64,000 nucleotides of DNA, from NCBI GenBank assembly GCA_019459145.1, contig JAIBEK010000014.1, forward strand, positions 112,761 through 176,760, written 5' to 3'. Origin of the DNA: Arenimonas sp. Lineage in GTDB: Bacteria; Pseudomonadota; Alphaproteobacteria; Rhizobiales; Rhizobiaceae. Shown here in pieces: positions 48,466 through 57,728 of the stretch (its first letter is position 1; each line of letters opens with the position of its first letter). The notes beneath the pieces are model-generated. The model was not told the DNA's origin and did no database searches. It saw only the letters and a list, made by a program, of their open reading frames with translations. Both the position numbers and the translations under genes were made by a program.

Positions 48466-49596
48466 TCAGCGGGCGGCGAGCTCTTCCTGCCAGATCGCCA
48501 GCATGTCGTCGATGTTGGGCGCCACGGTGTGGAACTGGCTGTTTTCCCAGGCCGTCCACATGTAGTCCATCTGCAGCGCCTTCTTCTCCGCGTCGGAGAA
48601 CAGCGCCTCGGCCTTCTGGCTGGGCACGAGGTTGCAGGTCGCCTCGGTGATCGCCAACTGCTTGGCCACCTCGGGCGAAACGATGTACTTCAGGAAGTCG
48701 GCCGCGACCTTCGAGTTCTTGCCATTGTCGACGAGGCCGGTCGCCTCCATCCAGATGATGCCCTGCTTGAGGCCGTTCTTCGGATCCGGGACGATCGACT
48801 GGATATAGTCGTGGCCCTGCAGCCTGAGCGCCGAGGTGCAATAGGTGCCTCCGCCGATCAGCGCGCGGAACGAGCCGTCGATCAGGCCCTTCTGGGCAAT
48901 GGCGAGGTCGGCGACGATTGCGCGGGTATTCTTGAAGGCGGCGCGCAGAACCTTGCGGACTTCGCCAAGGGCTGCGTCGTCGAGCTCTTCATAGGGATTG
49001 ACGCCGGCATAGAGAGCCAACGGCATGATCGGCCAGTCACCCCAGTCGAGTAGGCAAATCTTGTCCTTGTAGGCGCTGTCGAAGACCGGTGCATAGCTCG
49101 ACCAGGATTCGAGCTTGTCGAACTTGGTGTTGACGGTCGGGCCGACCCAGCCCCAACGCGTCGGAAGACCGGTCGCCTTGCCCTCATGCTGGAGCGGGGC
49201 GAAGGGAGCCCGGAACTGCGGATAGAAATCGGCGTATTGCTCGGCGAAATCCGCGTCGTCGAGGAAGCGGCAAAAGCCGGCCGGGCCCATGCGCTGGATC
49301 CACGGGCTGTCTGACGAGACGAGGTCGAACTCCCGCGAGGCGCCGGCTGCGAGCTTAGCAAAACCGCCGGCGGAATCGGTGATCAGGTCGACCGAGATCG
49401 TCGCTCCGGTCGACTTCTGGAAGGGTTCGAGAATGCTGGGGGCGTTGTAGCCTTCCCAGCACATGTAGTTCAGGCTCTCTGCCGCGGCAGCGTTGCGCGG
49501 AAGGCCGACAAGGCTTGCGCCCGCAGCGGCCATGCCCAATCCGCCCATCCCCTTGAGGACCGAGCGGCGATCGATATTTACTGTACCCTTGATCAT
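48466..49596 (-). CDS. Polyamine-family (PotD-like) ABC transporter substrate-binding protein with Tat-like signal
   Basis: A 376-aa extracytoplasmic binding protein. The N-terminus has a twin-arginine motif (DRRSVLKGMGG, residues 9-19) followed by a hydrophobic stretch ending in AAAA/E near residue 40, so export via Tat is likely. The mature part starts ESLNYMCWEGYNAPSIL, the PotD-type N-terminus, with FDLVSSDSPWIQRM and TRWGWVGPTVNTKFDKLESW following. The ATG at 49596 has AGGGGAAG upstream. It lies 41 bp after the glutamine-synthetase-like gene. The ligand could be a polyamine or another small amine. Confidence 0.9.
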   Translation of the reverse strand: MIKGTVNIDRRSVLKGMGGLGMAAAGASLVGLPRNAAAAESLNYMCWEGYNAPSILEPFQKSTGATISVDLITDSAGGFAKLAAGASREFDLVSSDSPWIQRMGPAGFCRFLDDADFAEQYADFYPQFRAPFAPLQHEGKATGLPTRWGWVGPTVNTKFDKLESWSSYAPVFDSAYKDKICLLDWGDWPIMPLALYAGVNPYEELDDAALGEVRKVLRAAFKNTRAIVADLAIAQKGLIDGSFRALIGGGTYCTSALRLQGHDYIQSIVPDPKNGLKQGIIWMEATGLVDNGKNSKVAADFLKYIVSPEVAKQLAITEATCNLVPSQKAEALFSDAEKKALQMDYMWTAWENSQFHTVAPNIDDMLAIWQEELAAR

Positions 49597-49637
49597 TCTT
49601 GTCTTCCCCTTTTTTTGATCTGCTTGAAGACGGGATA

Positions 49638-50981
49638 TCAGACGACGCCGAGGTAACGCCTGATCTCCCATTCACTGACCTGCTTCTGATAGTGCGAGAA
49701 TTCCACTTCCCGGCTTTCGACGAAGCTCTCGACGAAATTATCACCGAAGATCGTCCGCGCCAGCGGGCTCTGCTTCAGCCGCTGCGCGGCATCCCAGAGA
49801 TCGCGCGGGAAAGCAGCCTCGGCAGAAGGCGTCGCGGCATAGAAGTTCTCCGCGCTACTCGGCGGCGGCTCGATCTCGTTTTCGACGCCGTAAAGGCCGG
49901 CACCAATCAGCATGGCCAGGGCCAGATAGGGATTGGTATCTGCAGACGGAACGCGGAACTCGAGACGGGTCGCTTCCTTGCTGTCGTTGATGACGCGGAC
50001 GGCGGCCGTGCGGTTCTGCACGCCCCAGTTCGCCGAGATCGGCGCCCAGGCGCCCGGCACGAGCCGCTTGTAGGCATTGACGGTGGACGAGCACATCGCC
50101 AGCAGTTCCGGCATCAGCTTGAGCAGGCCGCCGATGAAATGGCGCGCCGTGCGGGAAAGGCCGTCGGAGCTATCCGGATCGGCGAAGACCGGTTTTCCAT
50201 CTCGGTCCCGCAGCGACAGGTGAAGGTGTCCCGACTGGCCGGACAGCGCCGGCGAGAGCTTCGACATGAAGCTCAAGGTCAGATCGTTGCGGGCGAAGTA
50301 GGAGCGGGCGAAGTTCTTGAACAGGAAGGCGTCGTCGGCCGCCTTGATGCCCTTTGCATAGGTCAGGGGCGCCTCGAAGCAGCCCGGCCCGAGCTCCGTG
50401 TGAATTGCGTCGAGCTTCACATCCATCGTCGCCATGGTCTCGTCCAGACCTTCGAGCAGGTCGCCGTAGAGGGCCGATGTCTGGAGGGAATAGGTCCTGT
50501 TGCCCTGGGCAAAGTGTGTGAGGTCGCGATAGTTCTTCGCCTTCATCGTCTCGGCCGTCTCGTCGAAGACGAAGAACTCGAACTCGAACGCCGACAAAAC
50601 ATCCCAGCCGCGTTCCGCGGCGCGCGCGATCTGCTCCAGGCAGACATTGCGCGGCGAGCGGCGGCCGAAATCGCCGGCGAAATCCGCCAGGCAAAGCGCG
50701 GTATCCTCGGCGAAGGGATAGCGCCGCACGGTATCGGCGAAAAGCGTCGCGGGACGATCGACGAAGGCACCGTCGCGGTAGGTATTTTCCGCAATGTCCC
50801 AGAAATAGAGCACCTCGCAGAACGGGTAGCCGTCCTTGGCCAGCTTGATCGCCTTGTCGGCGGAAACCAGCTTGTCGCGAAACTCGCCTTGCGGATCGAC
50901 CATGCCGATATGGAGCGCCTTCGCCCCTAGTTCCCGGACTGCTTTCTCGAAATCGGAAGCGCAACAGTTGTCGTTCGTCAT
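49638..50981 (-). CDS. Glutamine synthetase-like gamma-glutamyl-amine ligase (PuuA/GlnT family)
   Basis: A 447-aa member of the glutamine synthetase superfamily. It retains the metal and ATP signatures SAFEFEFFVF, GQSGHLHLSLRD, QNRTAAVRVI and RLEFRVPSADTNPYLALAM. The canonical adenylylation tyrosine loop of GlnA is not evident. PuuA-type members glutamylate putrescine, ethanolamine or other amines. The polyamine-type importer and alcohol dehydrogenase that follow support a role in amine use rather than ammonia assimilation. It is the first gene of the operon and faces the divergent LuxR-type gene across a dyad-rich intergenic region. Confidence 0.85.
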   Translation of the reverse strand: MTNDNCCASDFEKAVRELGAKALHIGMVDPQGEFRDKLVSADKAIKLAKDGYPFCEVLYFWDIAENTYRDGAFVDRPATLFADTVRRYPFAEDTALCLADFAGDFGRRSPRNVCLEQIARAAERGWDVLSAFEFEFFVFDETAETMKAKNYRDLTHFAQGNRTYSLQTSALYGDLLEGLDETMATMDVKLDAIHTELGPGCFEAPLTYAKGIKAADDAFLFKNFARSYFARNDLTLSFMSKLSPALSGQSGHLHLSLRDRDGKPVFADPDSSDGLSRTARHFIGGLLKLMPELLAMCSSTVNAYKRLVPGAWAPISANWGVQNRTAAVRVINDSKEATRLEFRVPSADTNPYLALAMLIGAGLYGVENEIEPPPSSAENFYAATPSAEAAFPRDLWDAAQRLKQSPLARTIFGDNFVESFVESREVEFSHYQKQVSEWEIRRYLGVV

Positions 50982-51018
50982 GGCACCCTTCTCAGAATTA
51001 ACTTGAGGTTAGGCATCG

Positions 51019-51050
51019 CCTTTGGGTAAGGAAATATCCCCAAAGGGATA
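51019..51050. promoter_or_regulatory. Overlapping dyads between glutamine-synthetase-like and LuxR-type genes
   Basis: CCTTTGGG (51019-51026) pairs with CCCAAAGG (51039-51046), a perfect 8-bp inverted repeat with a 12-base spacer. It overlaps TATCCC (51035-51040) with GGGATA (51045-51050) around CAAA. The 123-bp intergenic region is the natural control site for both genes, so these are likely LuxR-type regulator boxes. Confidence 0.55.
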
Positions 51051-51104
51051 GTCCGTGATGCAATATTGCGGAAGCGTCTCGATCGGACTGGAAGGGTAAG
51101 GGAC

Positions 51105-51896
51105 TTGGAAAGAGGTTTCGCCGCCTGGAACAAGACATTGGCAGGCGCCATCACGTCCTTGGGTGAGCCTGATTTTCCCGCACGCATCGAAACCGCGCTC
51201 CGCGCAATGCTTGATTTCGACGTGTTCATGATCTTCGGCTATCTTGGCGCATCGCGGCCGATCGCACATTACTACAACATCGATCCCGACCGGGCCGCCA
51301 CCGTCATCGACGCCTATGCCGCCGGACCTTATCTGCTCGACCCGTTCTACGCGGCAGCCACCGACCCGACCGTCACCGGGGTGCGGCGGCTGAGGGACAT
51401 GGCGCCGGACCAGTTCTACAGTTCGGAATATTTCCGCCAGCATTACGGCCTAACGGGCATCCGCGACGAAGTGGGATTTATCTCCCGCCCCGGCCCGGAC
51501 TATGGCGTGGTCGTCAGCTTCACGCGTCCGGACGGCTCGTCCGCCTTCGGTCGGCGCGACCTCGAGACCGTCAATGCCGTCGAGCCGGTGATCCGGCTGC
51601 TGATCGAGCGCCACTACGCCACAGGCACGGAGGCCGACCGGCATAACCATCACGGCCAATCGCAGCCGGACGCCATCAACGCGACGCTGGGCAAGATGAA
51701 CAATGGCCTGTTGACCCCGCGCGAGATCGAGATCACGTCCCTGATCCTGCGCGGACATTCCAACACGTCGATCGCCGAAACGTTGGGCATCGCCGAAGGC
51801 ACCGTGAAGATCCATCGCAAGAACATCTATCACAAGCTGGAAATCTCCTCCCAGGCGCAGCTGTTCGCACGCTTCATCTCCCGGCTATCGGCCTAG
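51105..51896 (+). CDS. LuxR-family transcriptional regulator
   Basis: A protein of about 263 aa. The N-terminal 170 residues form a GAF/autoinducer-type sensor (DFDVFMIFGYLGASRPIAHYY, GVVVSFTRPDGSSAFG). The C-terminal LuxR helix-turn-helix reads LTPREIEITSLILRGHSN, then IAETLGIAEGTVKIHRKNIY. No ATG is available; TTG at 51105 has GAAGGG eight bases upstream and is preferred over TTG at 51066. It diverges from the glutamine-synthetase-like/polyamine operon and is its probable regulator. It converges on the kinase gene at 51927. Confidence 0.82.
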   Translation: MERGFAAWNKTLAGAITSLGEPDFPARIETALRAMLDFDVFMIFGYLGASRPIAHYYNIDPDRAATVIDAYAAGPYLLDPFYAAATDPTVTGVRRLRDMAPDQFYSSEYFRQHYGLTGIRDEVGFISRPGPDYGVVVSFTRPDGSSAFGRRDLETVNAVEPVIRLLIERHYATGTEADRHNHHGQSQPDAINATLGKMNNGLLTPREIEITSLILRGHSNTSIAETLGIAEGTVKIHRKNIYHKLEISSQAQLFARFISRLSA

Positions 51897-51926
51897 CCGG
51901 GGTCAATGACGCGTCGGTCTGGCGCG

Positions 51927-52862
51927 TTACGTCGTTCCCCGGATGGCCGGCCCCGATGCGACAGCCTCGACCGCGCTCGAAAACGCCGCGGTCCGCATCA
52001 GCGCGCGGCAGCGCGCGAACCGTCCGTCCGCATAGACGCGAAAATCGTCGGCCGGATTGTCGTTGGCAAGCTGGATGAGGCCCCAAAGCGTCCACAGGAG
52101 ATCGCACATCGCCTTGTAGATCACCATGCGTCCACGTTCTGACGGGGTCGGCTCCCGGCCGAAATAGGCGTGCAGCAGTTCGGCATCCTGATCGGGTCCG
52201 AAGCCGCCCTCGACGGAGAGATCGCCAAGATCCCACATGGGATCGTTCATGCCCGAATATTCCCAATCGACGATCCACACCCGCTCGCCGTCGTCGAGGA
52301 AGTTTTCGCACAGCGGATCGCAGTGGCAGGCGACGTTGGGGAGCGGGTGGGCGTGCAGTGCCGCCCGCACCGCCTCGGCTTCCCTCAACACGTCATGATA
52401 GCCCTCGGGGAGCTCGACATCCTTGATCGAGAGGATCGCCAGATAGCTGTCGATCATGGCGAAGAGCTCGAAACGGGCCGGGAAGACGGCACCACTGTCA
52501 TGCAGCCGGCGAAAGGCCCTTGCCGCCCGTGCCGGGGCTCCGGGCACCTGCCTGAACCGTTCCGGCGTCATCGTCGCCGCGCCCTCGATGAAGCGCGACA
52601 CGAAGACGCCGGTTTCCGCGTCGGCATAGAGAATTTCCGGCCCGACACCGGCTACCGCGACGCGCTTCGTCGCCACCAGTTCATTGGCCCGGTCGATATA
52701 TTCCTCCGTGCCTTTGCCCGGGATCCGCAGGCAATAATCACCGAGCCGGAAGACCATATTGGTCAGCCCGCCCAGTCGCTCGATCGGTCCGGTATGCTGA
52801 CTGAGCAAGGGGATGCGCTTCAGTGTTTCGCACGCCAGGACCAGTTCAGCTTCTGCCGTCAT
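51927..52862 (-). CDS. Choline kinase/APH-like phosphotransferase, first copy
   Basis: A 311-aa kinase-fold phosphotransferase. The catalytic loop carries His180, Asp182 and Asn187 (ACHCDPLCENFL) and the metal-binding Asp199/Glu201 in VDWEYSGMND. The WDLGDLSVEGGF stretch downstream is typical of choline/ethanolamine kinases (LicA-like). It would phosphorylate a small hydroxylated or amino-alcohol substrate with ATP. Its ATG overlaps the stop of the preceding FAD-GcvT gene by ATGA (52859-52862). It is the last gene of the betaine-type operon. It is only distantly similar to the second kinase in the same operon. Confidence 0.85.
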   Translation of the reverse strand: MTAEAELVLACETLKRIPLLSQHTGPIERLGGLTNMVFRLGDYCLRIPGKGTEEYIDRANELVATKRVAVAGVGPEILYADAETGVFVSRFIEGAATMTPERFRQVPGAPARAARAFRRLHDSGAVFPARFELFAMIDSYLAILSIKDVELPEGYHDVLREAEAVRAALHAHPLPNVACHCDPLCENFLDDGERVWIVDWEYSGMNDPMWDLGDLSVEGGFGPDQDAELLHAYFGREPTPSERGRMVIYKAMCDLLWTLWGLIQLANDNPADDFRVYADGRFARCRALMRTAAFSSAVEAVASGPAIRGTT

Positions 52863-55276
52863 GCCTTGAGCCTTTCCATCCGGGCGTCATAGAGCGTGCG
52901 GGCACCGCGCCGCGCCTTGTAGACATGGCCGAAGGCCTCGATTTCGAAATCTTCACGACCGGCAAGCTCGCTCGGCAGGTAACCGAAGGCTATGGTCTTG
53001 CCGAGCGTATAGCCATAAGCGGTGCTCGCCGTGGACCCGACGACCCGGCCGTCCAGCATGACCGCCTCGCCGCCATGGAAGGGGGCGAAGCCGTCGACGG
53101 TGTAGGAGACGAGCTTGCGCTCGACACCCTTCACCTTGATCGCGACAAGCGCCTCGCGGCCGATGAACTCGCCCTTGTCGAGCGCAACGCAAAAGCCAAG
53201 GCCGGCCTCGTAGGGGCTGTAGTCCGGATTAATGTCGCCGGACCAATAGAGATAGCCCTTCTCCATGCGGCAGGCGTCGATGGCGCGGTATCCGGCATCG
53301 GCGATGCCGAAGGGCTCGCCCGCCGTCTTCAGCGTCTCGGAGACATGGGCGGCATAGTCCTGCTCGACATAGAGTTCATAGCCGAGTTCGCCGACATAGC
53401 CGATGCGCACGGCGAGAGCGCGCGCCGCGCCGACCTCGATGCGCTTCGCCGCGAGGAAGGGAAAGGCCTCGTTCGACAGGTCGTCGTCGGAGACGGATTG
53501 CAGGATCTCACGGGAACGCGGGCCGCACAGGTTGATGGTGGCGAAGGCGTTGGTGACGTCGCGCAGCATCACGCCTTCCGGCAGATGGCGCGACACCCAG
53601 TTGGAATCGCGGACGCCAAATCCCGAGCCGGTGATCATGTAGAGGAGATCATCGGCAAGATGAACGATCGTCACATCCGCCTCGATGCCGCCCCTCACAT
53701 TGCAGAGCTGCGTATAGACCGCCTTGCCGGCCGGGCCTGCGAGATCGTTTGCGGCAATCACCTGCATGGCGGAGAGCGCGCCGGGCCCGCGGATCTCGAA
53801 CTTGGAGAAGGAGGACTGGTCGATCAGGGCCGCGCGCTCCCGGATGGCGCGGACCTCTTCGCCGACGGCGTCGAACCAGTTCGGCTTGCCTTCGAACGAG
53901 GGAATGTCACGCCGCTCCGTTCCCGCCGGTGCGAACCAGTTGGGCCGCTCCCAGCCGAATTTCGAGCCGAACACGGCGCCGTTCCCGGTCAGCGCCTGGT
54001 GCAGCGGCGAACGCCGCAGGCCCCGGACGGCCTCGGCTTCCTCGCCCGGCCAGTGGACCTTGTAATAGGCGCCATAGGCCTCGATGGCGCGCTGTTCGAG
54101 ATAACGTCCCTGGGCATGGACCGCGCCGAAGCGCCGGACGTCGAAGGGCCAGAGATCCATTCCGGCATCGCCGTGCAGGATGAGGTTGGAGAGCGCGAGC
54201 CCCGCTCCGCCGGAGGCCGCGATGCCGGCGGTGAAGCCGCAGGCGACGTAGAAATTATCGAGTTCCGGTGCCTGTCCCATGATCGGCTCGCCGTCGAAGG
54301 AGACCGGGATCGGGCCGTTGATGATGGTCTGGATGCCGATCTCGTTCAGCACGGGCAGCCGGTCCGCGGCGGGCAGCGCGAAGAGTTCCAGCCGATCCAT
54401 GTTGGGCTCGAACAGTTCGCGGCCGAAATCGACCGGCGGCTTGCCGCGCCAGCAGCCCTTGGTGCCGTCCTCCCAGCCGCCGATGGCAAAGGAACCGGTG
54501 TCGGGCTTCAGATAGAAATTGTTGTCCGGATCGCGCAGCGTCGTCAGGTCCGGCGGCAGGGTCAACTTCTTCTCGGTCAGGAAATACTGGTGCTCCACCA
54601 CGCCGGCGGCGAGCGGCACGCCGGCCAGTTCACCGACGCGCTTGGCCCAGAGACCGGCGCAGTTGACAAGGATGTCGCAGGAGATCGAGCCGCCATTGGT
54701 GACGACGCCGACGGCGCGCCGGTTATGGATGACGATCTCCTCGACGCAGACGCCCTCCTCGATCCTCGCGCCAAACATGCGCGCACCCTTGGAATAGGCC
54801 ATGGTGAGCGAATAGGGATCGATGTAACCGTCGCCGGGGATGAAGGCCGCCCCCTCGATGCCGTCCTTGACGATGTAGGGAAAGCGCGCAGCCGCTTCGT
54901 CTGCCGACAGCGAATGGCATTCGACGCTGAAGCTCTTCGCCTGGGTCATCGAACGCCGGATCTCGCTCCAGCGCTCGGGGCTGCCGGCCAGGCGAAGCGA
55001 GCCAACCTTCTTCCAGGCGATGTGCTGGCCGGTTTCCGCCTCCAGCCGGTCGAAGACGGAGACCGAATTCTGCATCAGCCGGGTGAGGTTTCGCTTGCCG
55101 CGCAATTGCCCGACCAGGCCCGCCGCATGCCAGGTGCAACCATGGGTCAGCATGGCCTTTTCCACCAGCAGCACGTCCTTTGCCCCGTCGCGGGCAAGGT
55201 GGTAGGCGACGGAGGTGCCGATGGCACCACCACCGATGATCAGAATATGCACATGGCGATCCGCGCGGAATGTCAT
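52859..55276 (-). CDS. FAD-dependent oxidoreductase-GcvT fusion (dimethylglycine/sarcosine dehydrogenase family), first copy
   Basis: An 805-aa cytoplasmic flavoenzyme. The N-terminal DAO-type domain has ILIIGGGAIGTSVAYHLA, and His50 in GCTWHAAGL is at the position that covalently binds FAD in dimethylglycine and sarcosine dehydrogenases. The C-terminal half (from about residue 430) is a tetrahydrofolate-binding GcvT-like domain with NVRGGIEADVTIV, CGPRSREIL and RIGYVGELGYELYV. Such enzymes oxidatively demethylate N-methyl amines and pass the one-carbon unit to folate. It lies 10 bp after its paralogue and overlaps the kinase gene by 4 bp. The substrate is not certain. Confidence 0.88.
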   Translation of the reverse strand: MTFRADRHVHILIIGGGAIGTSVAYHLARDGAKDVLLVEKAMLTHGCTWHAAGLVGQLRGKRNLTRLMQNSVSVFDRLEAETGQHIAWKKVGSLRLAGSPERWSEIRRSMTQAKSFSVECHSLSADEAAARFPYIVKDGIEGAAFIPGDGYIDPYSLTMAYSKGARMFGARIEEGVCVEEIVIHNRRAVGVVTNGGSISCDILVNCAGLWAKRVGELAGVPLAAGVVEHQYFLTEKKLTLPPDLTTLRDPDNNFYLKPDTGSFAIGGWEDGTKGCWRGKPPVDFGRELFEPNMDRLELFALPAADRLPVLNEIGIQTIINGPIPVSFDGEPIMGQAPELDNFYVACGFTAGIAASGGAGLALSNLILHGDAGMDLWPFDVRRFGAVHAQGRYLEQRAIEAYGAYYKVHWPGEEAEAVRGLRRSPLHQALTGNGAVFGSKFGWERPNWFAPAGTERRDIPSFEGKPNWFDAVGEEVRAIRERAALIDQSSFSKFEIRGPGALSAMQVIAANDLAGPAGKAVYTQLCNVRGGIEADVTIVHLADDLLYMITGSGFGVRDSNWVSRHLPEGVMLRDVTNAFATINLCGPRSREILQSVSDDDLSNEAFPFLAAKRIEVGAARALAVRIGYVGELGYELYVEQDYAAHVSETLKTAGEPFGIADAGYRAIDACRMEKGYLYWSGDINPDYSPYEAGLGFCVALDKGEFIGREALVAIKVKGVERKLVSYTVDGFAPFHGGEAVMLDGRVVGSTASTAYGYTLGKTIAFGYLPSELAGREDFEIEAFGHVYKARRGARTLYDARMERLKA

Positions 55277-55286
55277 TCCTAAGTCC

Positions 55287-57728
55287 TCAGGTCTTGATCT
55301 TGTCCATGGCCGGGTCGAACATCGGCCCGAAATGAAGGGTCGCCGGCGTCTTTTCCGCCGCCACCACGAGTTCGTAGGTTCCGCTGGCGAGATAGTCGTC
55401 CGTGACGCCGGCCGCGTTACGGACGTAGCCGTAGCCGATGTTCTTGCCGAGCGTGTAGCCGAAGCCGCCGCTGGTCAGGTAGCCGACGGGTTCGCCATTC
55501 CTCAGGATCGTCTCGCGGCCGACCAAGACGATCTCGGGGTCGTCGACCGTGAAGCCCATCAGGCGCTTTTTCAGCGTCTGACCCTGGAGCCCTTCGAGCG
55601 TCCGGCGACCGAGGAAATCGGTGTTCTTGCGCAACTTCACCGCCCAGCCGAGGCCGGCCTCGAAGGGCGTGTCGTTGGGCGTGATGTCGGAGCCCCAGGC
55701 GCGGTAGCCCTTTTCCAGCCGCAGCGATTCCAGCGCCCGGTAGCCGATCGGGCGAATGTCATGCGGCTTGCCCGCTTCCATCAGCGCATCGAAGACCTCG
55801 CCGAGTGCTGCGATCGGGATATGCAGTTCCCAGCCGAGTTCGCCGACATAGGTGACGCGCAGCGCCCGCACCGTCGTGCCCGCAATGGCGATCTCCCGGA
55901 CATGGCCGAAGGGGAAGGCCTCGTTCGACACGTCGGCGGTGGTGACGGCGGCAAGCACCGCACGGGCCTTGGGCCCCATCAGCGACAGCGTACCCCAGTC
56001 CTCGGTGATGTCGACAAAGGTGCAGTCGAGGCCGGCGGGAATGTGGTCGACGATCCAGCCGAAATCATGGGTGCGGAAGCCGGTGCCGGTGACGATGTAG
56101 AACCGGTCCTCGGCGATGCGCGCCACGGTCAGATCCGCCTCGATGCCGCCGCGGGTGTTCAGGAGCTGGGTGTAGGTGAGTCGGCCGACGGGCTTCGATA
56201 CGTCGTTGGCGCAGATCCAGTCCAAGGCCTTGAGCGCATCCGGTCCGGAGAGCTCGTATTTCGAGAAGGAGGACTGGTCGAAGACGCCGACCGCCTCGCG
56301 CACATGGGCGTGCTCCTCGCCGACCGGTCCGAACCAGTTCTGCCGGCCCATCGAATAGACGTCCTTCGCCTCGATGCCGGCGGGAGCGAACCAGTTGGGG
56401 CGCTCCCAGCCGAGCTTCGAGCCGAACACCGCGCCATGGCGCTTCAGCCGTTCATAGAGCGGCGAGACGAGACGCGGCCGGCCGCTTTCGTATTCCTCAT
56501 GCGGAAAGCCGATCGTGTAGTGCTTGCCATAAGCTTCCAGCGTGCGGTCGAGCACCCATTGACGGTCGCGGTGCATGCCGGCGAAACGGCGGATGTCGAC
56601 CACCCAGAGATCGAGCGGTGCCTCGCCGTCGACGACCCATTGCGCCAGGACCCAGCCGGCCCCGCCGCCAGACGCGATGCCGAAGGCGTTGAAGCCGGCG
56701 CCGACGAACATGTTCTTGCATTCCGGGGCCACGCCCAAGATGAAGTTGCCGTCGGGTGTAAAGCTCTCCGGCCCGTTGATCATCTGTTTGACGCCGGCCT
56801 TTTCCAACGCCGGTATGCGCTCGATCGCCTGCATCATGTGCTGTTCGAAATGGTCGAAATCGTCGTCGAACAGCCGGAACGCCCATTCGTCCGGCACGTC
56901 GCCGGTCGTCCACGGCTGCGGGTTCGGCTCGTAGCCGCCCATCACCAGGCCGCCGACCTCCTCCTTGAAATAGGTCCGTCGGTCGGGATCGCGGATCGTC
57001 GGGGCGTCGGTCGACAGGCCGTCGATCTTCTCGGTGATGATGTACTGGTGCTTGACCGGCTGCAGCGGCACGTTGATACCGGCCATGTCGCCCACCTGCC
57101 GCGCCCACTGGCCGGCGCAGTTGACCACCTTCTCGCAGGCGATGTCGCCGAGCGTGGTCTTCACCTTGAGGATGCGCCCGTCCTTCATCTCGAAGCCGGT
57201 GACGCGGACATTCTCGACGATCTTCGCCCCATGCATGCGGGCGCCGCGGGCGAGCGACTGGGTGATGTCGGAGGGGCTCGCCTGACCGTCGGTCGGCAGC
57301 CAGCTGGCGCCGACCAGATCGTCGACATTCATCAGCGGCCACATGCGCTTCACCTCTTCCGGCGAGACAAGATGCATGTCCATGCCGAAGCTGCCGGCGG
57401 TGGTGGCCAGCCGCTTGAATTCGGTCCAGCGATCCTGGTTGGTCGCGAGTCTCAGGCACCCCGTCATCTTCCAGCCGGTGGCAAGCCCGGTCTCCGCTTC
57501 CAGCCCCTTGTAGAGGTCGACCGAATATTTGAGCACGCGGGTGATCGAGGCGGACGAGCGCAACTGGCCGACGAGCCCCGCCGCATGCCAGGTCGAACCG
57601 GACGTCAGGCCTCCCTGCTCCAGCAGGATCACGTCCGCCTTGTGGTCGCGGGCGAGATGATAGGCGGTGGAGCAGCCGATGATGCCACCGCCGATGACAA
57701 CGATTTGAGCGTGGGCGGGCAGGGTCAT
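55287..57728 (-). CDS. FAD-dependent oxidoreductase-GcvT fusion (dimethylglycine/sarcosine dehydrogenase family), second copy
   Basis: An 813-aa paralogue of the neighbouring protein. Features are IVVIGGGIIGCSTAYHLA, the FAD-linking His48 in GSTWHAAGL, GFNAFGIASGGGAGWVLA, and the C-terminal GcvT-like half with NTRGGIEADLTVARIA, LMGPKARAVL and TYVGELGWELHI. The ATG at 57728 overlaps the upstream kinase stop by ATGA; the frame running on to 57857 is discarded. The two copies probably act on successive N-methyl groups or on related substrates, an inference from their co-occurrence. Confidence 0.88.
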   Translation of the reverse strand: MTLPAHAQIVVIGGGIIGCSTAYHLARDHKADVILLEQGGLTSGSTWHAAGLVGQLRSSASITRVLKYSVDLYKGLEAETGLATGWKMTGCLRLATNQDRWTEFKRLATTAGSFGMDMHLVSPEEVKRMWPLMNVDDLVGASWLPTDGQASPSDITQSLARGARMHGAKIVENVRVTGFEMKDGRILKVKTTLGDIACEKVVNCAGQWARQVGDMAGINVPLQPVKHQYIITEKIDGLSTDAPTIRDPDRRTYFKEEVGGLVMGGYEPNPQPWTTGDVPDEWAFRLFDDDFDHFEQHMMQAIERIPALEKAGVKQMINGPESFTPDGNFILGVAPECKNMFVGAGFNAFGIASGGGAGWVLAQWVVDGEAPLDLWVVDIRRFAGMHRDRQWVLDRTLEAYGKHYTIGFPHEEYESGRPRLVSPLYERLKRHGAVFGSKLGWERPNWFAPAGIEAKDVYSMGRQNWFGPVGEEHAHVREAVGVFDQSSFSKYELSGPDALKALDWICANDVSKPVGRLTYTQLLNTRGGIEADLTVARIAEDRFYIVTGTGFRTHDFGWIVDHIPAGLDCTFVDITEDWGTLSLMGPKARAVLAAVTTADVSNEAFPFGHVREIAIAGTTVRALRVTYVGELGWELHIPIAALGEVFDALMEAGKPHDIRPIGYRALESLRLEKGYRAWGSDITPNDTPFEAGLGWAVKLRKNTDFLGRRTLEGLQGQTLKKRLMGFTVDDPEIVLVGRETILRNGEPVGYLTSGGFGYTLGKNIGYGYVRNAAGVTDDYLASGTYELVVAAEKTPATLHFGPMFDPAMDKIKT

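Noticed and set aside
48395..48841. N-terminal extension of the PotA-like ATPase
   Set aside because: It reads the binding-protein gene out of frame and crosses a strong hairpin; TTG/GTG starts at 48394/48388 fit better.
52823..55282. Very long open frame on the plus strand antisense to the first FAD-GcvT gene
   Set aside because: High GC codon bias opens the opposite strand; the translation is rich in Arg/Gly/Asp/His without family motifs, while the minus strand encodes a complete flavoenzyme.
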